38,294 bases of DNA, taken from NCBI RefSeq assembly GCF_003584015.1, contig NZ_QXFM01000004.1:1-38294 (forward strand). The letters are read 5' to 3'. Under the pieces are notes generated by a model, which made no database searches, was not told where the DNA came from, and worked only from the letters and a program-made list of their open reading frames with translations. This document shows, piece after piece, positions 24,035 through 32,204 of the stretch. Made by a program: the position numbers and the translations under genes. How positions within the stretch are numbered: the stretch's first letter is position 1; each line of letters starts with the position of its first letter. The DNA is from Aurantiacibacter xanthus (lineage in GTDB: Bacteria; Pseudomonadota; Alphaproteobacteria; Sphingomonadales; Sphingomonadaceae).

Positions 24035-26389
24035 ATGACATATCCGGAGAAATTCACCGGCATCTCACTGGCGGCTGTTGCTGCTTCGACGCTCATGGCG
24101 ATGCCCGTTGCGGCCTCGGCGCAGGAAGAGGGCGAGCGCGGCAATAACACCATCGTCGTCACCGCGCAGTTCCGCGAGCAGAGCCTGCAGGATACGCCCA
24201 TTGCGATCACCGCGATCTCGGGTGACGATCTGGCCTCGCGCAGCCAGTCCGACGTGTCGCAGATCGCCGGGCAGGCGCCGGGTGTGAACCTGCAACCCGG
24301 CTCCGGCGCCTTCGGCCCCTCGCTGGCGGTGTCGATCCGCGGCGTGGGCCAATACGACTACAACCCGGCGGTCGAACCGGGCGTCGGCATCTATGTCGAT
24401 GACGTCTACTATCCTTCGCTGACCGGCGCGGTGTTCGACCTGCTCGACCTCGACCGGGTCGAGATCCTGCGCGGCCCGCAAGGCACGCTGTCGGGCCGCA
24501 ACTCGATCGGCGGCGCGTTGAAGCTCTATTCGAAGCGCCCGACCGGCTCCAACACCGGCATGATTTCGGGCACCTATGGCAGCCGCAACCGCATGGACCT
24601 GCGCGGCAACTTCGACTTCGGCCTCGCCGAGGATCTGTCGGTGCGTATTTCCGGCTCGGCCAAACGGCAGGACGGCTTCATCGACGTGCTCGATTTCGGC
24701 TGCGTCAATCCGCAGGGCAGCGCCAACAATCCCACCACCGGCGGTATCCCCGCCCGCACCGCCAGCGACAGCTGCCTGATCGACCGCGATGGCGACGTGA
24801 ATTATCAGGCCGTGCGCGGCCAGCTGCGCTACAATCCGAGCGATGCGGTCGATCTGATGCTCTCGGCCGACTATGTCAGCGACAGCCGCCGACCCAGCCC
24901 GGCCGTGTTGCGCTCCACCACGCCGCTCACTCCGGCTCAGCTTGCCCGTGTGCAGGGTGCCTACACCGGCATAAACTGGGACGACCGCTTCATCTGCGGT
25001 CCCTATTGCAACTATGCGACCGGCTTTGCCCCGGCGGACCCCGCCCACGGCTTCCAGTTCGACACCACGCGCGATCTCATCACCCGCTACAGAGGCTTCG
25101 GCATCTCGCTGCTGGGCGAGTTCGATCTGGCCGACAACCTCCAGCTCACCTCGATTTCGGGCTACCGCGACTTCAGTTCGCAGTTCTCGAGCGACACCGA
25201 TCTTTCGCCGCTGGTGCTGAACAACGCCTACAACGATCTCAACGTCTCGTTCTACAGCCAGGAACTGCGGCTCGGCGGCTCGCTCGCCAACGACCGGGTG
25301 TTCTGGACCCTTGGCGGCTTCTACTCGCAGCAGGATACCGATTTCCCCTATGTGGCAGACCTGCGCACTTCCGGCTTGCAGTTTGCCAGCCTTGGCGAGG
25401 TGGTAAACGCCAAGTCGCTCGCATTCTTCGCACAGGCTTCCTGGGAACTGCTTGACGGTCTGACGCTGAACGCGGGCGTGCGGCGGACGGACGAAAGCAA
25501 GGACTATCAGTTCTCGCGCCGTTATATCGACGGCACGCCCGGGGTGCCGCGCGTGGGCGGGCTCGACGGGCTCGTCGGCAGCTATCAGGAGGTCCGCTGG
25601 GACTATCGCGCCAACATCCAGTATGAGATCAGCCCGGAAATCATGGTCTACGGGCAGTATTCGACGGGATACAAGGGTGGCGGCATCAACCCGCGGCCCT
25701 TCTTCACCACGCAGGTCACTTCGTTCAACGCGGAATCGCTGAAGGCCTGGGAACTCGGCCTCAAGAGCGATCTGTTCGGCGTCCTCCGCCTGAATGCATC
25801 GGCATATTTCAACGACTACAGCGACATCCAGCTGGTGCTGAACTCGTGCCCCAACTTCACGCCGGGGGGTGCCCTTGCCCCTTGCGCGATGACGGCCAAT
25901 GCCGGCGACGCGGAGGTGCTCGGCTTCGAGGTGGAAACGCAGATCGAGCCGGTTGCCGGCTGGAACGTGGAAGCCACGCTAAGCTATCTGGACTTCGACT
26001 ACACCAGCCTCAATTCGGCGGTAAGTGGCGTGACGCTGGACGACGTTGCCCCGTTTACCAGCAAGTGGAAGTACTCGCTCGGCACTTCGTATGAGCACGA
26101 ATTCGCCAACGGCTCGACCCTCACCCCGCGCCTCGACCTGTCGTACCAGTCGGAATTCTGGGCGGACTCGGGCAACACGGTGGGGGCCTATGTCGATAGC
26201 TACACCCTGCTCAACGGGCGCCTGACCTGGACCAACGGCGAAGGCGATCTCGATCTGTCGGTGGCGGTCACCAATATCACCGACGAATACTATTTCGTCG
26301 GCGCGTTCGACAACAGCCCGTCGGGCTTCTCGCTCGGCCAGCCCGGCCGTCCGCGCGAGTGGTCGGTGAGTGCTACCAAGCGGTTCTGA
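24035..26389 (+). CDS. TonB-dependent receptor of the sulfatase cluster
   Basis: A 784-residue outer-membrane beta-barrel transporter. The signal peptide is about residues 1-29 (cleavage AASA|QEE), followed by a TonB-box-like NTIVVTAQ. The plug domain (about 50-165) has SLQDTPIAITAISGDDL, SIRGVGQ and VEILRGPQGTLSGRNSIGG. The barrel ends with the aromatic C-terminus ATKRF. This subtype, with the FREQSLQDTP opening, is abundant in sphingomonads and is usually tied to organic carbon sources rather than siderophores. The 36-base gap after the sulfatase gene makes co-transcription likely. The imported molecule is unknown but may be the desulfated or sulfated substrate. Confidence 0.93.
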   Translation: MTYPEKFTGISLAAVAASTLMAMPVAASAQEEGERGNNTIVVTAQFREQSLQDTPIAITAISGDDLASRSQSDVSQIAGQAPGVNLQPGSGAFGPSLAVSIRGVGQYDYNPAVEPGVGIYVDDVYYPSLTGAVFDLLDLDRVEILRGPQGTLSGRNSIGGALKLYSKRPTGSNTGMISGTYGSRNRMDLRGNFDFGLAEDLSVRISGSAKRQDGFIDVLDFGCVNPQGSANNPTTGGIPARTASDSCLIDRDGDVNYQAVRGQLRYNPSDAVDLMLSADYVSDSRRPSPAVLRSTTPLTPAQLARVQGAYTGINWDDRFICGPYCNYATGFAPADPAHGFQFDTTRDLITRYRGFGISLLGEFDLADNLQLTSISGYRDFSSQFSSDTDLSPLVLNNAYNDLNVSFYSQELRLGGSLANDRVFWTLGGFYSQQDTDFPYVADLRTSGLQFASLGEVVNAKSLAFFAQASWELLDGLTLNAGVRRTDESKDYQFSRRYIDGTPGVPRVGGLDGLVGSYQEVRWDYRANIQYEISPEIMVYGQYSTGYKGGGINPRPFFTTQVTSFNAESLKAWELGLKSDLFGVLRLNASAYFNDYSDIQLVLNSCPNFTPGGALAPCAMTANAGDAEVLGFEVETQIEPVAGWNVEATLSYLDFDYTSLNSAVSGVTLDDVAPFTSKWKYSLGTSYEHEFANGSTLTPRLDLSYQSEFWADSGNTVGAYVDSYTLLNGRLTWTNGEGDLDLSVAVTNITDEYYFVGAFDNSPSGFSLGQPGRPREWSVSATKRF

Positions 26390-26408
26390 TCCAACCCGCT
26401 ATCCCCTG

Positions 26409-26452
26409 ACCCTGCAACTGCACCCCTCCCAAAGCGGGCGCAGTTGCAGGGT
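26409..26452. terminator. Strong stem-loop between TonB receptor and PQQ dehydrogenase genes
   Basis: Arms 26409-26425 and 26436-26452 form a 17-bp stem with one mismatch (ACCCTGCAACTGC core) and a 10-base loop. No U-tract follows, so it is either a Rho-assisted terminator, an attenuator or an RNA-stabilising 3' hairpin for the receptor transcript. It begins 20 bases after the receptor stop. Confidence 0.65.
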
Positions 26453-26515
26453 TGCTATCCGCCGCTGCATGACAGGATCAGCGGCCCCCTGTTTCGCTCT
26501 GGCTAGGAAGTTCGC

Positions 26516-28588
26516 ATGACATCAGCCCTCGGCAAAGCCATTGGTGGCCTCGCGCTCGCCCTCGCACTGGCAGGCTGCGGCAGCGGGCAGAGCGCCGATG
26601 CCGAGTGGCCGCTGCACGGTCTCGACGACACGGCCCAACGCTTCACCGACCTTGAACAGATCAATACCGGGAACGTGGACCGGCTCGGCCTCGCCTTCGC
26701 CCACGACCTCGGCACCGACCGGGGGCAGGAAGCGACCCCGATCATGGTCGACGGCGTGCTCTATCTCGTCAGCGCCTATGACGTGGTGCAGGCGGTCGAT
26801 GCCGTCAGCGGCGAACTGCTGTGGGAATACGATCCGCAGGTGCGCGCAGCTTCGGCGCGCGGGTGCTGCGGGCCGGTCTCGCGCGGGGTGGCGGTGCACG
26901 AGGGCAAGGTGTTTCTCGGCGCGCTCGACGGGCGGCTGATCGCGCTCGATGCGAAGAGCGGGCAGGTCGTGTGGGAAGTTCAAACCATCGACGAAGCCGA
27001 CCCGCTGGCGGTGAACTACACCATCACCGGCGCGCCGCGTGTGGTGGGCGATCTGGTGCTGATCGGCAATGGCGGCGCCGAGTTCGGCGTGCGCGGGTTC
27101 GTCACCGCTTACAAGGTGAACAGCGGCGAGCAGGCCTGGCGCTTCTACACCGTGCCCGGCAAGCCCGGCGTACCCGACCATGCTGCCAGCGACAACGCCA
27201 TGGATATGGCCGCCGAAACATGGGCCGGCGACTGGTGGAAATACGGCGGCGGCGGCACCGCCTGGGACGCCATCGAATACGACCCCGAACTGGGCCTCGT
27301 CTATATCGGCGTGGGCAATGGCTCGCCGTGGAACCACCAGATGCGCTCCGATGGCAAGGGCGACAACCTGTTCCTTTCATCCATCGTCGCGCTCGATGCG
27401 AAGACCGGCGCATACCGCTGGCACTTCCAGACCACCCCCGCCGACAGCTGGGACTATACCGCCACCCAGAACATCATCCTCGCCGACCTCGAAATCGACG
27501 GCAAACCGCGCAAGGTGCTGATGCAGGCACCCAAGAACGGATTTTTCTACGTGCTCGACCGCGAGACGGGGGATTTCATCTCGGGCAAGCCCTTCGTGAA
27601 TGTCACCTGGGCCACGGGGCTCGATCCGAAGACCGGACGCCCGATCGAAGCGCCCTCCGCGCGCTACTACCGCACCGGCGAGCCTTCGTTCCAGTTCCCC
27701 AGTTCGGGCGGCGGGCACAACTGGCCGCCGATGGCCTTCAGCCCCGATACGGGGCTCGTCTATATCCCCGCACAAGATGTCGGCATGCCCTATGCCGCCG
27801 CCGACGAGGAGCAGGTGATCGGCGCCTATACCTCGGGCGTCGCCATGGATGGCGGCGGCGCGATGACGAAGGAACAGCGTGACGAACTCTATGCCGGGAT
27901 GAAGGGCTACCTCATCGCCTGGGATCCGGTACGGCAGAAGGAAGCGTGGCGCGTCAATCAGGTCGCTCCGTTCAACGGCGGGGTGCTGGCGACCGGCGGC
28001 GGGCTGGTCTTCGCGGGCAACACCGCGCGCGAACTGGCCGCCTATGATGCAAAAAGCGGCGCGAAACTGTGGTCGTTCGATGCGCAGACCGCCGTGATCG
28101 CCCCGCCGATCAGCTATGCCATCGACGGGGTGCAATATATCGCCGTGCTGTCCGGCTGGGGCGGCGGCTGGCCGCTGACCGGCGGCGTGATGGCCTTGCA
28201 GGCGGGCAAGGTCGTGGGGCCGAACCGGCTGCTGGTGTTCAAGCTCGACGGCAAGGAGGTGCTGCCGCCCTTCACCCCGCCCGCAGGCCCGAGCCGCGCC
28301 ATCGTCTCCGCTCGCCCTGCGGACGAGGCCTCCATCGCGCGCGGCAATCAGCTTTACGCCCGCTACTGCCTGCGCTGTCACGGCACCGGCGTGGTGAGCG
28401 CTGGCGCCTACCCCGACCTGCGCGCCTCGGGCGTGGTGCCGGGCGAGGCCTTCGCCGCCGTGGTGCTGAACGGTGCGCTCGCCGCCAACGGCATGCCGAG
28501 CTTCGCGGGCAAGCTCACGCCCGCGCAATTGAACGATATTCGCAGCTTTATCGAAGCCCGGTCCTTCGAGGATCTGGCGCAGGAATAA
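26516..28588 (+). CDS. PQQ-dependent alcohol dehydrogenase with C-terminal cytochrome c (lipoprotein)
   Basis: A 690-residue quinohaemoprotein oxidising a primary or secondary alcohol in the periplasm and passing electrons to the respiratory chain. The lipobox LAGC gives a lipidated Cys21. The eight-bladed PQQ propeller shows the vicinal Cys117-Cys118 disulfide in ARGCCGPVSRG, GNGSPWN, the catalytic Asp313 in SWDYTATQN and repeated DAKSG tryptophan-docking-type motifs. The haem c domain has CLRCH (618-622) and a probable axial Met in NGMPSF. The layout is that of type II quinohaemoprotein ADH, although lipidation is less usual. It starts a probable second transcript, after the hairpin, with the two SnoaL-like genes. 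No PQQ synthesis genes are present. Confidence 0.93.
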   Translation: MTSALGKAIGGLALALALAGCGSGQSADAEWPLHGLDDTAQRFTDLEQINTGNVDRLGLAFAHDLGTDRGQEATPIMVDGVLYLVSAYDVVQAVDAVSGELLWEYDPQVRAASARGCCGPVSRGVAVHEGKVFLGALDGRLIALDAKSGQVVWEVQTIDEADPLAVNYTITGAPRVVGDLVLIGNGGAEFGVRGFVTAYKVNSGEQAWRFYTVPGKPGVPDHAASDNAMDMAAETWAGDWWKYGGGGTAWDAIEYDPELGLVYIGVGNGSPWNHQMRSDGKGDNLFLSSIVALDAKTGAYRWHFQTTPADSWDYTATQNIILADLEIDGKPRKVLMQAPKNGFFYVLDRETGDFISGKPFVNVTWATGLDPKTGRPIEAPSARYYRTGEPSFQFPSSGGGHNWPPMAFSPDTGLVYIPAQDVGMPYAAADEEQVIGAYTSGVAMDGGGAMTKEQRDELYAGMKGYLIAWDPVRQKEAWRVNQVAPFNGGVLATGGGLVFAGNTARELAAYDAKSGAKLWSFDAQTAVIAPPISYAIDGVQYIAVLSGWGGGWPLTGGVMALQAGKVVGPNRLLVFKLDGKEVLPPFTPPAGPSRAIVSARPADEASIARGNQLYARYCLRCHGTGVVSAGAYPDLRASGVVPGEAFAAVVLNGALAANGMPSFAGKLTPAQLNDIRSFIEARSFEDLAQE

Positions 28589-28600
28589 CGAGGAGAGATC

Positions 28601-29221
28601 ATGTCCGACCAACTAAACGAAGTGCTCGCCGAACTCGCCGCCCTCAGACAGCGTCAGGCAGAGCTGGAAACCGAAGTGCAGCAGGCGCGCGACTTCCAGT
28701 CGGTGCAGAACCTGCAAGCGGCTTACGGCTACTATGTCGACAAGGGCCTGTGGGACAATGCGTCCGAGTTGTTCGCCGAGGATGGTTCGCTCGAACTGGC
28801 CGGGCGCGGTGTGTTCGTGGGCCGCGAGCGGGTGCGCGAATATCTCCACCACCTCCCGCCCTACGGCAAGGGGATGCTCTATAACCACATGCAGTTGCAG
28901 CCGGTGATCCATGTGGATAGCGCAGCGGGCACGGCCAAGGCGCGGTGGCGCAGCTTCATGATGGTCGGCTCGCTCGGCCAGGAGGCGCGCTGGGGCGAGG
29001 CGACCTACGAGAACGAATACAAGCGCGTCGATGGCGAATGGAAGATCGCGCTGCTGCACGGCTACATGAACATCTATGTCGAGTTCGACCGGGGCTGGAA
29101 CAAGGAAGGCGTGCCGCTGCTGCGCTCGATCGAGGGCCTCCAGCCCGATCTGCCGCCGACGATGCAGTACGAATGCTATCCCGAGCCGCTGATCGCGCCG
29201 TTCCATTACGACAAGGTGTGA
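28601..29221 (+). CDS. NTF2/SnoaL-like protein with N-terminal coiled coil
   Basis: A 206-residue cytoplasmic protein. Residues 1-30 are heptad-like and charged (LNEVLAELAALRQRQAELE), a likely coiled coil for oligomerisation. The SnoaL/NTF2-like cone fold follows: LQAAYGYYVDKGLWDNASELFAEDGS, GRERVREYLHH, and a beta-sheet ending in YKRVDGEWKIALLHGYMNIY. The fold serves dehydratases, isomerases, hydrolases and small subunits of ring-hydroxylating oxygenases; the specific activity cannot be told. GAGGAGA precedes the ATG and the gap to the PQQ dehydrogenase is 12 bases, so it is in the same operon. Confidence 0.85.
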   Translation: MSDQLNEVLAELAALRQRQAELETEVQQARDFQSVQNLQAAYGYYVDKGLWDNASELFAEDGSLELAGRGVFVGRERVREYLHHLPPYGKGMLYNHMQLQPVIHVDSAAGTAKARWRSFMMVGSLGQEARWGEATYENEYKRVDGEWKIALLHGYMNIYVEFDRGWNKEGVPLLRSIEGLQPDLPPTMQYECYPEPLIAPFHYDKV

Positions 29222-29226
29222 GCGGG

Positions 29227-29736
29227 ATGACGAAGATCACCCAGCTGAAGCCCGCCGCCGAAGCCGTCGAGGGCTTTGCGCCGCCGGTGGTTGCGGTCGA
29301 CCATGAAGAGCTGCTCGCCAGCGACGATCCGCAGATCGCGGCGAACAAGCGCTTCTGCTACGATATGTACCGGACGGTGTTACAAGCCGGGCGTGCCGAC
29401 CGCGTGCGCGATTTCATCGCCGACGACTATATCCAGCACAACCCCAACGCTGCGAGCGGCGCAGCGGCACTGGAAGAGTTCGTCCGCAACTCGCGGCCCG
29501 AACGTGAGATCGAGCCGACCATATCGCTGCCGCTGGTGTCGATCATGGCCGAGCGCGACATGGTCACCTTCGTCTTCGTCCGCCGCGAGGAGAACGAGGA
29601 GACCGGCACCTACTACACCAGCTGGTTCGACACCTTCCGCCTCGAAAATGGCAAGATAGCCGAGCACTGGGACCCGGCGCTGTGCACCCCGCAAATGGCG
29701 CGCATCGACCCCAACTCCAAACGGCTCGAACAGTAG
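29227..29736 (+). CDS. Second NTF2/SnoaL-like protein
   Basis: A 169-residue cytoplasmic protein in the SnoaL-like polyketide-cyclase/NTF2 fold. NKRFCYDMYRTVLQAGRADRVRDFIADDYIQHNP is the typical first helix pair and YIQHNP strand, followed by ALEEFVR, MVTFVFVRR and the terminal WFDTFRLENGKIAEHWDP that is common in SnoaL-type proteins. It is unlike the preceding SnoaL protein apart from the fold. The ATG is five bases after the previous stop. It may be a small isomerase, dehydratase or hydrolase acting on a product of the sulfatase/PQQ dehydrogenase steps; that role is inferred from the operon only. A GC-rich hairpin follows. Confidence 0.85.
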   Translation: MTKITQLKPAAEAVEGFAPPVVAVDHEELLASDDPQIAANKRFCYDMYRTVLQAGRADRVRDFIADDYIQHNPNAASGAAALEEFVRNSRPEREIEPTISLPLVSIMAERDMVTFVFVRREENEETGTYYTSWFDTFRLENGKIAEHWDPALCTPQMARIDPNSKRLEQ

Positions 29737-29742
29737 GCCTAA

Positions 29743-29771
29743 CGGCTCCCGCACCTCGCGCGCGGGAGCCG
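29743..29771. terminator. Bidirectional stem-loop between convergent genes
   Basis: Arms 29743-29752 (CGGCTCCCGC) and 29762-29771 form a perfect 10-bp GC-rich stem with a 9-base loop. It lies in the 43-base gap between the convergent SnoaL-like gene and the siderophore receptor, so it can serve both. It lacks a long T-run. Confidence 0.7.
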
Positions 29772-29779
29772 CAGGTTAC

Positions 29780-31957
29780 CTAGAACGCGATTGTCGCCGA
29801 GGCCTTCACCGTGCGCGGTGTGCCGAGTTGCAAGTCCGGGCGGAAGCTGTCGAAGGCCGAGGCCCAGTAAGACGCATCCGTCACGTTATCGACATTGACG
29901 CGCAGAGTAAGGGCACTGTCACCCACCACGGCGACGTAACGGGCACCCACATCGAGCCGGGTCCAGTCATCGAGGAACAGCGTGTTGGCGAGGTTTGCCG
30001 CCTGCTCTCCGGTATGAACGACGCGGCCGGTCAGCGTCAGCGCGGGCACGAAGGGCAGATCCCATTCGACGTTCGCATTGAGCATGTACTCCGGCACACC
30101 CACGGCCTGATTGCCTTCGTTGACGCCGTTCTGAGTGTGGCGCAGCTTGGCATCGATCACCGACCCGCCGCCGATCAGCCGCAGGCCTTTGACGATCTCG
30201 CCGGCAAGGGTGAATTCGATGCCGCGATTGCGCTGCACACCGTAGGGTCCGAACTCAAGCATCGCCGCGTCATTCGGATCGACCCGCAGGATCGCGGTCT
30301 CGCGGTCGATCTGGAACAGACCGAGCGAGAGGTTCATCGGCCCCACGGCAAGCTTTCCACCGACCTCGTATTGGGTCGAGACGAACGGCGACAGCACCTC
30401 GCCGGCATTGCTCACCGGAACCGTATTGCCGCCCTCATCGGTGCCGCTCAAAGGCGCGGTCGCCCCGGGCACGAGCGCTTCGATGCGGTTGGCATAGAGC
30501 GAAAGCCCCTCGACCGGCTTCACGACCAACCCGACCACCGGGGTCCAGGCATCCTCCGAGTGTTCGCCGCTGAATAGGCCCGTATCAGCGGCATAGGACT
30601 TGGTGGTGATCTCCTGCAACCGCACGCCGCCGGTTAGCAACACCCGGTCATCCCAGAAGCCCAGCGTATCGGAAACGAAAGCGCTCTTCAGCAGCGTGCG
30701 CGAGATCGGGAACGGATGATCGAGATTGCCCCGCCCAACCGACACCGTGGTCGAGCGCGGCAATGTCACCGGGTCATAGAGGTTATTGGTGCCGGGCGAA
30801 GCGGTGTAGAATTCGTAGGCGTTGCGGTTCACCTGCCAGGTCATCGCCCCGCCCACATTAAGTTCGTGCGACAGGCTGCCGGTCTCGAAACGGGCACGCA
30901 GGCCCGCTGTTGCCGCCTCGTTGTTGTCGGTGCGCGGGATGAACGAACTGCTGACCGACATGTCGCCGGTGCTCGCATCGAGCAATGTCGGCGTGCTGTA
31001 GATGCCTTCTTCCGAACCATCGCGCGCGCCGAAGGCCGCATAGACCGTCATGTCCTTGGCAAGGTCGTATTCCGCGCGGAACTGGCCGAACACATCGCGC
31101 AGATTGGTGTATTGCCACGGCTGACCGAAGTTGGTGTCGGCATCGGGCACGGCGGGAATGGGAAGGCTGTTTATGCGCAGCTTGGGTCGGAAATGCGAGA
31201 CCTCCACCCGCTGATAAGCCACGTCGAGCGCGAGGCGCAGCGGGCCGGAATTGTAGTCCAGCGCACCGCCCAGAACATGCGCACTGCGGAACTCGCCGTC
31301 GACCGACACGTCGCCGCCGCGCACCGCGCCGTTCACGCGCAGGCCCCACTCGCCATTGGCACCGAAGCGCCGTCCAACGTCGAAGCTCGCCCCGATATGC
31401 TGCGACGAGGTGTAGCCCATGGTGGCGCGGGTGATGTCGCGCGTGGTCGCACGCTTGGGCATCAGGTTGACGCTGCCGCCAATCGCCGTCCCGCTCGGCG
31501 CGGCTCCATTGAGGAACGCGCTGGAGCCGTTGAGCACTTGCACCGAATCGTACAGTTCCGGCGCGACGAGTTGGCGCGGCAGAATGCCGTAGAGACCATC
31601 GTAACCGATATCGTCGCCAGCGAGCGCGAACCCGCGGATCACGAACAGTTCCCCCGCAATACCGAAGCCGGTGGTGGTGCGGATGGTCGGATCGTTTTCC
31701 AGCACCTGCCCCAGCGTTTGCGGCTGCTGGTTGAGGATCAGCGCGGAGTTGTAGCTGCGCAGGCTGAACGGAAGGTCTGCGGCGTCCTTGTCACCCAGCA
31801 CACCGGCCCTGCCCTTCTGTTCAACACCCGACTGGTTCTGGCGCTGCGCGGTCACGACAATTGTTTCATCGGCCTGCGCACTGGCCGGAATGGCCAGGGC
31901 GGGTACGGTCAGCGCGCTGGCGATAAGCAGCAGCGGGCGCAGGGAAAGGCAGGTCAT
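29780..31957 (-). CDS. TonB-dependent siderophore receptor
   Basis: A 725-residue outer-membrane receptor. The signal peptide is about residues 1-27 (LAIPASA|QADE), followed by the TonB-box-like ETIVVTAQ. The plug contains LGQVLENDPTIRTTTGFG, FVIRGFALAGDDIGYDGLYG and VQVLNGSSAFLNG, the pattern of ferric-siderophore receptors of the FhuE/FpvA type. The barrel closes with VKASATIAF. The start is ATG 31957 with AAGGAC a few bases upstream; the frame is open further upstream but there overlaps the next gene. Third gene of an operon with a PepSY protein and a 71-residue membrane protein. The siderophore is not identifiable. Confidence 0.93.
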   Translation of the reverse strand: MTCLSLRPLLLIASALTVPALAIPASAQADETIVVTAQRQNQSGVEQKGRAGVLGDKDAADLPFSLRSYNSALILNQQPQTLGQVLENDPTIRTTTGFGIAGELFVIRGFALAGDDIGYDGLYGILPRQLVAPELYDSVQVLNGSSAFLNGAAPSGTAIGGSVNLMPKRATTRDITRATMGYTSSQHIGASFDVGRRFGANGEWGLRVNGAVRGGDVSVDGEFRSAHVLGGALDYNSGPLRLALDVAYQRVEVSHFRPKLRINSLPIPAVPDADTNFGQPWQYTNLRDVFGQFRAEYDLAKDMTVYAAFGARDGSEEGIYSTPTLLDASTGDMSVSSSFIPRTDNNEAATAGLRARFETGSLSHELNVGGAMTWQVNRNAYEFYTASPGTNNLYDPVTLPRSTTVSVGRGNLDHPFPISRTLLKSAFVSDTLGFWDDRVLLTGGVRLQEITTKSYAADTGLFSGEHSEDAWTPVVGLVVKPVEGLSLYANRIEALVPGATAPLSGTDEGGNTVPVSNAGEVLSPFVSTQYEVGGKLAVGPMNLSLGLFQIDRETAILRVDPNDAAMLEFGPYGVQRNRGIEFTLAGEIVKGLRLIGGGSVIDAKLRHTQNGVNEGNQAVGVPEYMLNANVEWDLPFVPALTLTGRVVHTGEQAANLANTLFLDDWTRLDVGARYVAVVGDSALTLRVNVDNVTDASYWASAFDSFRPDLQLGTPRTVKASATIAF

Positions 31958-31988
31958 CAAAAGGTCCTTTGCAGGGAGAGATGGAATT

Positions 31989-32204
31989 TCAGGAACGGCG
32001 GAAGCGCATGGCCCAGCCCGCTGCGAGCACGGGGATCCCAAGGCCGACCCACGAAGCCGCATCGCGCCAGCCATCGCCGGTCAGCGCGATCACCAGAGCA
32101 GCAAAGCAGATGACGAAAATCACCAGAGGCAGCGCGAAGATCGCGCCGAGCGAGTTAGGGCTCTTGCGGGAGGGCCGCCGGGAGACGGAGCGCTGACGGG
32201 TCAT
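31989..32204 (-). CDS. Small two-helix membrane protein of the siderophore operon
   Basis: A 71-residue protein with a basic N-terminus and two hydrophobic helices, LGAIFALPLVIFVICFAALVIAL and WVGLGIPVLAAGWAM, separated by TGDGWRDAAS. I recognise no named domain; similar short proteins occur beside PepSY genes in sphingomonad iron operons. The ATG overlaps the PepSY stop as ATGA and the receptor starts 31 bases later, so it is translationally coupled to iron uptake. It may be an accessory subunit of the PepSY protein (inference). Confidence 0.75.
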   Translation of the reverse strand: MTRQRSVSRRPSRKSPNSLGAIFALPLVIFVICFAALVIALTGDGWRDAASWVGLGIPVLAAGWAMRFRRS

